The notes under the pieces: model-generated
Told to the model about the DNA's origin: nothing
Seen by the model: the letters and a program-made list of their open reading frames with translations, nothing else
The model's database searches: none
Position numbers and translations under genes: made by a program
Assembly (NCBI GenBank): GCA_016844625.1
Contig: JAERMN010000139.1
Coordinates: 1 to 7,893, forward strand
Length of the DNA stretch: 7,893 nucleotides
Reading direction: 5' to 3'
Source: Deltaproteobacteria bacterium
GTDB lineage: Bacteria; Desulfobacterota; Binatia; UBA9968
Shown here: in pieces, positions 1 to 5,381 of the stretch
How the letters are laid out: each line of letters starts with the position of its first letter
How positions within the stretch are numbered: position 1 is the first letter of the stretch

Positions 1-1311
1 GCGCGCTCAATCAGCGGCCCGAGCACGAGTCCCAAGACCAGTGGCGCAGCGGGGTAATCGTAAATCCGAAACAGGTAGCCGAGCGATCCAAAGAATGACA
101 GCAGCCAGAGATCGGTGACGCTTTGGCGGACGCTGTAAACGCCAACGAAACAGAAGCCGAGAATCAAAGGATAGAGAAAACGATAAGGCAGACGCAGCAC
201 ACTGGCGAAGAGCGGCACCAGCGGCAGGTTCAAAATAAGCAGCATGACGTTGCCAACGTACATGCTGGCGATCAGTCCCCAAACGAGTTTTGGTTGCTGT
301 TGAAAGAGCAACGGCCCGGGCTGGACACCGTAGAGTATCAGCGCGCCGAGGAGAACCGCCGTGCCGCCTGAACCGGGCAACCCTAAACTGAGCATGGGCA
401 CCATGGCGCCGGCGGTGTCGGCATTGTTTGCTCCCTCCGGTCCAGCGACGCCTTTTCTCTACTGCGTACGAGAGAAAAGACGATATGGACGAACCCGCGC
501 CGGGAAGCACGCCGACGACGAAGCCGATCAACGTGCCGCGAATGAACGACCAGCGGCAATCGCGCAAGTCTTGCCAACCGGGCAAAAGATCGCGCAGGCG
601 CGATGAGACTTTGAACATCTCCACTTGCGCGGACGATCGGCCGACGTTGAACAAAACTTCGCCGATGGCGAATAAGCCGGTGGCGACGGTGATGAAGCTG
701 ATGCCGTCTGAGAGATCACTATGATTGAAGGTGAAGCGCAGTTTGCCGGTGAAGATATCGAAGCCTACGGTGGAGAGCAGCAGGCCGAGAGCGGTTGTCA
801 AAAGCGCTTTGCTGATCGAACGACCGGCCAGATAGGCGACGGTGGTTAGGCCCATCGTCATCAAGGCAAAATATTCCGGCGGACCGAAACTCAATGCTAC
901 CTTGGTCAGCAGCGGACCGAGTAAGATCAAGCCGATCAAACCTAAAGTGCCGGCGATGAACGAGGCGATCGCCGCGATTCCCAGCGCGGGGCCCGCGCGT
1001 CCCTGCAGCGCCATTTGATAACCGTCGATGCAGGTGACGACCGACGAGGACTCGCCCGGCGTGTTCACCAGAATAGAAGTCGTCGAGCCGCCATATTTCG
1101 TGCCGTAGTAAATGCCGGCGAGCATGATCATCGCCGATGTCGGGTCCATACGAAAAGTGAGCGGCAAGAGAATCGACACCGCCGCGGTGGTGCCGATGCC
1201 CGGCAAGATGCCGACCACCGTGCCGACGGTCACGCCAATCAAACAGAACAGTAGGTTCACCGGCAACAAGGCAACTTGGAAGCCGTGCAAAAGATTCGTC
1301 AGGACGTCCAT
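1..1311 (-). pseudogene. tctA: TctA-type large membrane subunit of a tripartite tricarboxylate transporter, frameshifted and cut by the window edge
   Basis: TctA (DUF112 family) is the roughly 12-helix inner-membrane permease of tripartite tricarboxylate transporters; it works with TctB and a periplasmic TctC protein. The ATG at 1311 is 5 bases after the tctB stop; no clear Shine-Dalgarno sequence is visible, so translation may be coupled. Codons 1-286 (1311-454) carry the family signatures: GILPGIGTTAAVSILLPLTF, a GIYYGTKYGGSTTSILVNTPGE-like stretch, and VGVLPGAGSSISSFL. After EK the frame is lost. One base later, from 452, a second frame resumes with GVAGPEGANNADTAGAMVPM and continues (LSLGLPGSGGTAVLLGALIL, later APLVLGLVLGPLIER) to base 1 with no stop. 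Against the usual family pattern about 15 residues (44 bases net) are missing. The original frame runs out of phase to a stop near 7. The intact second half implies a recent lesion or a sequencing/assembly error. Roughly 50 further residues are expected beyond the left edge. Confidence 0.88.
452..479. repeat. Perfect 9-bp inverted repeat at the tctA deletion junction
   Basis: CTTTTCTCT (452-460) and AGAGAAAAG (471-479) are exact reverse complements with a 10-base loop. The point where the tctA reading frame breaks (452-454) is the base of this hairpin. Hairpins are classic sites for replication slippage deletions and for polymerase or assembly errors, so the structure may explain the lesion. 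It lies inside coding sequence and has no apparent regulatory role. Confidence 0.75.
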
Positions 1312-1316
1312 GGCAT

Positions 1317-1763
1317 TTAAAAACCGAGAGGCCCGATCGGAAGCGTCACCGAAAGCAGACGAACGAAAAAAAGATAAAAACCGATACCTGACGCACTCGA
1401 CACGGAGAGCGCGCGGAGCCAACTCTCGCCCTCCAGCTTGAGGAGGAAAGCCGAGAGACAAGTGAAAGCAAGGATGAAACCGACGGACTCGACTGTAAAC
1501 ACGAAAGCCAGCAGGGCGAGAAACGCGGCGATTTTTTCCTTCGATAAGTGCGGCGCGGTTGTCGTATCAGCGCCGGACGGAGTGCGCCACGCGGAGATGC
1601 CGACAACTGCCGCGAGAATGATCGTGGCAACGCCGAGCCAATAGGGGAAAAAACCGCTGCCCGCGCCGTAGCTGCTGGCAAACTCCAACTTGGATGCTTG
1701 CCATACGACGAAGAGTCCAAAGAGAAAAAACAGCGAGCCGATCCAACGGTCTGAGCGGGTCAT
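1317..1763 (-). CDS. tctB: TctB-type small membrane subunit of a tripartite tricarboxylate transporter
   Basis: A 148-residue hydrophobic protein that matches the TctB family in size, layout and position directly before tctA. TctB is the small integral membrane partner of TctA, and its exact part in transport is poorly defined. The segments visible are helices at about residues 8-22, 41-58, 78-93 and 95-108 (possibly one hairpin) and 116-136. The loop SYGAGSGFFPYWLG (about 31-44) corresponds to the conserved glycine-rich G-FFP-WLG motif, and the C-terminus LPIGPLGF is typical of the family. The ATG at 1763 is the only sensible start; the bases before it show only a weak GAG-like ribosome site. 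The stop lies 5 bases before the tctA start, so the two are certainly co-transcribed. A 202-base repeat-containing gap separates it from the mmgE-like gene upstream. Confidence 0.9.
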   Translation of the reverse strand: MTRSDRWIGSLFFLFGLFVVWQASKLEFASSYGAGSGFFPYWLGVATIILAAVVGISAWRTPSGADTTTAPHLSKEKIAAFLALLAFVFTVESVGFILAFTCLSAFLLKLEGESWLRALSVSSASGIGFYLFFVRLLSVTLPIGPLGF

Positions 1764-1786
1764 CGAGTGCTCGTGAAGGAAAATTC

Positions 1787-1860
1787 AACCACAAAGGGCG
1801 CAGACAAAGAAGATTCGGATTCGGAGTGTTAACCGCAAAGAACGCAAAGCACGCAAAAGG
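1787..1860 (+). repeat. Dispersed intergenic repeat, copy A
   Basis: This AT/GA-rich stretch contains CAAAGAAGATTCGGATTCGG followed shortly by GTTAACCGCAAAGAACGCAA and further short ACGCAAAG units. The reverse complement of 3490-3572 shows the same order of motifs: CAAAGAAAAGATTCGGAATC, then GGTAACCGCAAAGGGCGCAA. The two copies are thus diverged members of one repeat in opposite orientation. Units of the form accgcaaag/acgcaaag are familiar as dispersed intergenic sequence in many environmental proteobacterial genomes. No coding potential is seen. Confidence 0.65.
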
Positions 1861-1875
1861 GAATTTAATTTGTCT

Positions 1876-1897
1876 GGGCAACCCTCTGTGGTTGCCC
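1876..1897. repeat. Perfect 8-bp hairpin between the mmgE-like gene and tctB
   Basis: GGGCAACC (1876-1883) and GGTTGCCC (1890-1897) are exact reverse complements with a 6-base loop, which gives a stable stem on either strand. It lies 69 bases after the stop of the upstream gene and 113 bases before tctB. Neither strand has a U-tract after the stem, so it is not a convincing intrinsic terminator. A REP-like palindrome or an RNA-stabilising stem in the operon transcript are alternatives. Confidence 0.55.
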
Positions 1898-1965
1898 TTC
1901 CGATGCTGCCACACGCGATGCTTGGGTTGCCGTTACAAATTGAAAAAGCTCTCTCGCTCATCGGC

Positions 1966-3270
1966 CTAGACGCACTGCCGCGCCAGCGCGCCGGCGTCGC
2001 CGACGGTTTCTAAGTTGTAGACCAGATCGATGACTCGCTGTGCTCGTTCCAGTCCCGTAACAGGCTCGGCAAGGCTCAGGAATTTTTCCTTTACGTCGTC
2101 ATCGGTGAGTGGATTGGCGGCGAAGCCCTTCTGGATCGGGACATCTGTACTCAGCGCGCCCCGGGTTTTGGTGTGAACGGTGATCTTAGCCTGGCCTGAA
2201 ACGCACTGTGGATCTGGCACCACTTCGACACGGCGGCGCAAATCTTTGACCTTGAGATCGCTGGCCGTATCGTCGCTGAATTGATCCGGTCCGGCTTTGC
2301 CGTAAAGTAGTCCGGCAGTAACACCGTGCGCGATGCTGAACATCGACTGTGTGCCGTTTTGCGGGTCGTTCTTGCCCATTAAATATTGCGCGTGGGGCTC
2401 AACTCGCACTTCCACGGCGACGATTTCTTCGTCCTTCAGATTGTGCGTGGCGCGCGCCTTCACCGCGGCTTCGATGGCCGCATGTCCCAAGCGGCCGCAA
2501 GGAAACGGTTTGAGTCGATTGGTGAGAATGCCATAGGGATTGCCAAGATTTTCTGCCAAGTCGGGTGTCGGAGTTCCGCCCATCGCCTGGGATAGGCTCA
2601 GAGACCCTTCCAGCGCCGGGCCAGTAGTACATCCACGCAAGGCGAGTTGCGCCGCGAAAATTCCATTCACCGCGGCTTTGCCGGAGTGAAATGGCTTGGC
2701 GAGAAACCCATGCATGGCGACCAAACCGGAGGCTTGAGTAGCGGCGAGACCAAGCGCATGGACGATTTGTTGCGGCTTTAACTTGAGCAATAGTGAAGCG
2801 GCAGTGGCTGCGCCGAAAACCCCGGCGACGCCCATCATGTGCCAGCCGCGCGCGTTTTCCCAGCCGCCGATGGCGTGGGTGATTCGACTGGCGACTTCAA
2901 AACCGAGAACATAACTTCTGAGCACCTCGCGGCCGGAAAGACTGCGTTGCTCGGCGAGTGCCAAACCGGCGATGGCGGCGGGCGGGCTTAGTGTGTCGTC
3001 GAAATCAAGCGCGTGGGCGGCCGTGGCGTTGTACAAAGCCGCATCTAATAGCGCGGCTTTCTTGCCGCGGGCAAAGAGCGTGACCTCGGTTTGGCCGCCG
3101 GCCTCACCGATCAGGTCCATGGCGATGTTCGCGGCTTGGCAACGGGCGCCGCCAATGGCGGTTCCTAGGCAATCCAATATGCCGCGTTTACCTGCCTGGA
3201 GCGCTGCTTGAGGCAGAGCGGCGAATTCGGTGTCAGCCAGAAACTGAGCGAGCACGGGAGCTTGTTCCAA
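1966..3270 (-). CDS. MmgE/PrpD family protein 1 (434 residues)
   Basis: This superfamily includes 2-methylcitrate dehydratase, cis-aconitate decarboxylase (ACOD1/CAD) and iminodisuccinate epimerase: cofactor-free cytoplasmic enzymes acting on polycarboxylates. Visible landmarks are the N-terminal helical domain with KRGILDCLGTAIGG (about 28-41), HALDFDDT (86-93), W143-H144, AKPFHSGKAAVNG (191-203) and LKPFPCGRLGHAAIEA (253-268); a C-terminal alpha/beta lid domain follows. Length is slightly below the usual 440-460. After HALDFDDT the segment that normally holds a His-Pro motif (H103 in human ACOD1, essential there) is about six residues shorter and contains no histidine, while the counterparts of D93, T97, H159 and K207 appear present. 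The start is TTG at 3270, chosen because AAGGAG lies 6 bases upstream and the protein then opens like family members. It sits between tctC and tctB, with repeat-filled gaps on both sides. The exact reaction is unknown. Confidence 0.92.
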   Translation of the reverse strand: MEQAPVLAQFLADTEFAALPQAALQAGKRGILDCLGTAIGGARCQAANIAMDLIGEAGGQTEVTLFARGKKAALLDAALYNATAAHALDFDDTLSPPAAIAGLALAEQRSLSGREVLRSYVLGFEVASRITHAIGGWENARGWHMMGVAGVFGAATAASLLLKLKPQQIVHALGLAATQASGLVAMHGFLAKPFHSGKAAVNGIFAAQLALRGCTTGPALEGSLSLSQAMGGTPTPDLAENLGNPYGILTNRLKPFPCGRLGHAAIEAAVKARATHNLKDEEIVAVEVRVEPHAQYLMGKNDPQNGTQSMFSIAHGVTAGLLYGKAGPDQFSDDTASDLKVKDLRRRVEVVPDPQCVSGQAKITVHTKTRGALSTDVPIQKGFAANPLTDDDVKEKFLSLAEPVTGLERAQRVIDLVYNLETVGDAGALARQCV

Positions 3271-3276
3271 AAGCCA

Positions 3277-3282
3277 CTCCTT
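3277..3282 (-). promoter_or_regulatory. Ribosome binding site that fixes a TTG start for mmgE-like gene 1
   Basis: On the minus strand AAGGAG is followed by six bases (TGGCTT) and then TTG. No ATG or GTG in frame nearby gives the family's usual N-terminus, so the TTG at 3270 is preferred. Confidence 0.7.
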
Positions 3283-3320
3283 CAGCGCTGTCGCGCTCGA
3301 TGAGAAAATCCGATCTCACC

Positions 3321-3374
3321 ACGAAGATCACGAAGGGTTCGGAAAATTAATATTCCGAACGTCGTGCTCTTCGT
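3321..3374. repeat. Long imperfect palindrome (54 bases) in the tctC-mmgE gap
   Basis: The left arm ACGAAGATCACGAAGG plus GTTCGGAA (3321-3344) pairs with the right arm (3353-3374), whose reverse complement reads ACGAAGAGCACGACG then TTCGGAA. The arms share ACGAAGA, CACGA and GTTCGGAA, with one mismatch and a 2-base length difference. The short AT spacer contains ATTAAT, itself a palindrome. This resembles the ACGAAG-type palindromic intergenic repeats of environmental bacteria. It would form a strong hairpin in the leader of mmgE-like gene 1. Confidence 0.75.
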
Positions 3375-3380
3375 ACTACT

Positions 3381-3408
3381 ATCCTAGAGAATTTGCGTTA
3401 CCTGCCAA
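3381..3408 (-). promoter_or_regulatory. Candidate internal promoter for mmgE-like gene 1, tctB and tctA
   Basis: On the minus strand TTGGCA (3408-3403, 5 of 6 bases of the sigma-70 -35 box) is followed after 16 bases by TAGGAT (3386-3381, 4 of 6 of the -10 box). Transcription would start a few bases downstream, at the edge of the 3321-3374 palindrome. It could uncouple the distal genes from the upstream promoter. Such matches also occur by chance. Confidence 0.3.
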
Positions 3409-3444
3409 ACTTCGTAACCACGAGACTGCCGCTCCACCACCCCA

Positions 3445-3464
3445 GGGCGTATCCTGATACACCC
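3445..3464. repeat. Short palindrome of the GGGCGTAT...ATACNCCC type
   Basis: GGG-C-GTATC-CT-GATAC-A-CCC forms a stem of eight pairs with one internal mismatch. It looks like a degenerate copy of the common intergenic palindrome with core GGGCGTATNNNATACGCCC. A second inverted repeat, TCCGAA (3468-3473) with TTCGGA (3479-3484), follows directly. Confidence 0.45.
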
Positions 3465-3489
3465 CAATCCGAATTCGTTTCGGAGTTTT

Positions 3490-3572
3490 ATTGCGCCCTT
3501 TGCGGTTACCCATTATCCGATTCCGAATCTTTTCTTTGGTTGCGGTTATGCCGCGCTAGGCCCTTCGCGGTG
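3490..3572 (-). repeat. Dispersed intergenic repeat, copy B (opposite orientation to copy A)
   Basis: Read on the minus strand it contains CAAAGAAAAGATTCGGAATC followed by GGTAACCGCAAAGGGCGCAA, matching the motif order of copy A at 1787-1860 with several substitutions and small indels. With copy A it brackets mmgE-like gene 1 as a widely spaced inverted pair. The whole 3271-3605 gap (335 bases) is made of such repeat material plus a candidate promoter; no gene is seen in it. Confidence 0.6.
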
Positions 3573-3605
3573 AACTCTTTCTTCCTAATTCAGCGCGCAA
3601 ACTGG

Positions 3606-4589
3606 TTATTTTTTTAGATCGCCCAACCGCGCCAGTGATTTGGCCAAAGTTTCGGTTTCCTCATCCAAAAACTGTTTGAACTCTTTGCTGGTGAGAAATC
3701 TGGGAGACAACTCGATCTCGGAGCTAAATTGTTGGTAGCCCTGTGTCTTGGTAAGTTTACGTAAGACGTCTTCCCAGTACTGCACGGAGGACGCGGGAAT
3801 GTCGGGCGGGGCGACGATGCCGCGCACGGTACCGCGCGAGACTCGCGCCGTGACACCGGCCTCGCGCAAGGTCGGCACGTTCGGATAACCGGCAAGGCGC
3901 GACTCAGAAAAACTGGCAAGGGCGCGCAGCGCGCCGGCCTTGAGATGACCGCCCATGTCGGCGGGCTGGCCGATCACCAGATTGACGTGTCCGCCCAATA
4001 ACGCGGTGATCGCCTCGCCGCCGCTGGGAAAGGCGACGTAGTCCCAGTGTGCGCCGGTGGCTTCGCCGATGATCATGCGGTCGAAATTCGGATTGCTGGT
4101 GACGGAAGCGCCGGCTTGCTTGACCTTATTCGGATTAGCCTTAGCAAAGTCGAGCAGATCCTTCATGGTCTTGAACGGCGAATCGCCGCGCACGACGACA
4201 ATATTGGGGTCGAGCCCGAGCATGGCAATGGTCGTCATGTCTTTGTAGCTCACCTTGATATCCGTCGAGATCAGCGGCGCCGCGACCCAAACGCTGGTGA
4301 GCCCAGCCAAAACATGATCGTCGCCTTTGCGCTTGACGATCGAGGTCATCGCTTTGGCGCTGCCGCCGCCTTGAATATTCTCCACGCGCATTTGTTGGGT
4401 GACCAGTTTTTCCTTGGCCATGATGTCGGTGATGCGCCTGAGCATGGTATCCATGCCGCCGCCGGGCCCGCTGTGGGTGACGAACAGCAACGGTTTGCTC
4501 GGATAGGTTTCGGCGCCGTAGAGCGATGGCGCCCAAAGCAACGAAATCAGAGACATTAAGCGGATCAGTCCCAAGCTTTTTGAGTGCAT
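3606..4589 (-). CDS. tctC: TctC/Bug-family periplasmic solute-binding protein
   Basis: This 327-residue protein is the extracytoplasmic receptor of a tripartite tricarboxylate transporter (Bug family), which binds a carboxylic acid ligand and hands it to TctAB. An N-terminal signal peptide is visible: basic residues at 4 and 10, a hydrophobic core at about 7-22, and likely signal peptidase I cleavage after YGA at 24-26. There is no lipobox cysteine. Family landmarks in order are YPSKPLLFVTHSGPGGGMD (29-47), NIQGGGSAKA (71-80), a GLDPNIVVV stretch (125-133), FPSGGEAITALLGGHV (187-202), ALASFSESRLAGYPNVPTLREAG (223-245) and GIVAPPDIP (257-265). The ATG at 4589 follows GGGAG with a 7-base gap. 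It begins 23 bases after the racemase-like gene and is surely co-transcribed with it. The classic order tctC-tctB-tctA is interrupted here by mmgE-like gene 1. Bug ligands are very diverse, so the substrate cannot be named. Confidence 0.93.
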   Translation of the reverse strand: MHSKSLGLIRLMSLISLLWAPSLYGAETYPSKPLLFVTHSGPGGGMDTMLRRITDIMAKEKLVTQQMRVENIQGGGSAKAMTSIVKRKGDDHVLAGLTSVWVAAPLISTDIKVSYKDMTTIAMLGLDPNIVVVRGDSPFKTMKDLLDFAKANPNKVKQAGASVTSNPNFDRMIIGEATGAHWDYVAFPSGGEAITALLGGHVNLVIGQPADMGGHLKAGALRALASFSESRLAGYPNVPTLREAGVTARVSRGTVRGIVAPPDIPASSVQYWEDVLRKLTKTQGYQQFSSEIELSPRFLTSKEFKQFLDEETETLAKSLARLGDLKK

Positions 4590-4612
4590 CTATTTTCTCC
4601 CATTACGTTTAA

Positions 4613-5374
4613 CTAAGTTTCTTGCGCCAACAGCTTACCCCAGCCATGAACTGGGGCGATGACTCCCGGCCGAATCAAGTTATTCCACACTTCGAGACTC
4701 AGATTGCTAAACGCCGGCTTGCCAAACTCTGCTTCGACGGCAGGAATCGCATGCAGACTCATGGCCGCGGCGCCGGGGATAAAAACCGCCTGTGCTTCGG
4801 GCGCCATGCGTGCCGCTTCTCGTCCGACGTCGAGGGAGGTCTGTAAACCTTCTTCAAAAGTCATCGCCGCGGCGTCCACGGCATTCTGGTTTCTTTTGGT
4901 CATGCCGACGACCTCGACTGCGCCATCTTGCAAGTATCGGATAATCGCTTCGTTGATGTTGTCGCCCCAGCGGCTGGCAATCACGACTTTTTTCAAACCG
5001 AGATGTTTCATGGCGGCGATCAGCGCTTCGAGCGGCGCGTCCGCCGGGACGCCGGTTTTTTCTTTGGTCTCAGCGAGCAGCTCGCGCAGTCGACGCCGGC
5101 CCAGGCGCACGGATATTGGCACACCGCCGAGCACGATGACGTCAACTTTTTCTTGCACCAGCGCATGAACGCAGTCCCAGTAGTTGCCGATGGCTTTTTC
5201 CACCGCTTCCGGCGCGTAATCGTCCAGTCCAAGTCCGGTAGCCACTTCCATCACGTCCGGCGGCACGATGCGATAAAACTGGTAGCTCAGACCGCGCTGG
5301 ACTTTTCCCGGCGCACGCGGATTGATCAAACCGTAGCGAAAGCGCGGCAGTAGCCGTTGTAACTTGCTGTCCAT
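4613..5374 (-). CDS. Asp/Glu racemase superfamily protein (maleate isomerase / arylmalonate decarboxylase-like) without catalytic cysteines
   Basis: This 253-residue protein has the size and two-lobe layout of the Asp/Glu racemase superfamily, closest in appearance to maleate cis-trans isomerase and arylmalonate decarboxylase. Landmarks are a first-lobe strand VDVIVLGGVPISV (77-89), a second-lobe start LGLKKVVIASRWGDNINEA (125-143), and VFIPGAAAMSLHAIPAVEAE (197-216) followed by FGKPAFSNLSLEVW. In racemases and maleate isomerases two cysteines sit at the ends of the first and third of these strands (as in VxxCTS and SCTNxRT); arylmalonate decarboxylase keeps one. Here both places are glycine (about G83/G84 and G201). 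The only cysteine is C68, in a helix. The enzyme must use other chemistry or bind without catalysis. The ATG at 5374 lies 7 bases after the mmgE-like gene 2 stop, and the tctC start is 23 bases downstream. It is therefore in the same operon and probably handles the same substrate. Confidence 0.8.
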   Translation of the reverse strand: MDSKLQRLLPRFRYGLINPRAPGKVQRGLSYQFYRIVPPDVMEVATGLGLDDYAPEAVEKAIGNYWDCVHALVQEKVDVIVLGGVPISVRLGRRRLRELLAETKEKTGVPADAPLEALIAAMKHLGLKKVVIASRWGDNINEAIIRYLQDGAVEVVGMTKRNQNAVDAAAMTFEEGLQTSLDVGREAARMAPEAQAVFIPGAAAMSLHAIPAVEAEFGKPAFSNLSLEVWNNLIRPGVIAPVHGWGKLLAQET

Positions 5375-5381
5375 TTTTTGC

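Noticed and set aside
441..480. Programmed ribosomal frameshift in tctA
   Set aside because: No slippery heptamer of a known type, and about 15 conserved residues are missing at the junction, which frameshifting would not explain.
1787..1860. CRISPR-like array of ACGCAAAG units
   Set aside because: The units are short, irregular and contiguous, without uniform spacers; they fit a dispersed intergenic repeat.
3573..3605. Terminator after tctC
   Set aside because: No stem followed by a U-tract on the minus strand; the T-run at 3606-3615 on the plus strand encodes the Lys codons and stop of tctC.
4047..4559. Plus-strand open frame of 170 codons over tctC
   Set aside because: It is the antisense shadow of a clear Bug-family gene and is rich in Asp, His and Arg as expected from a GC-rich complement.
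4659..5168. Plus-strand open frame of 169 codons over the racemase-like gene
   Set aside because: Ser/Arg/Ala-rich shadow frame with no family resemblance, opposite a well-conserved gene.
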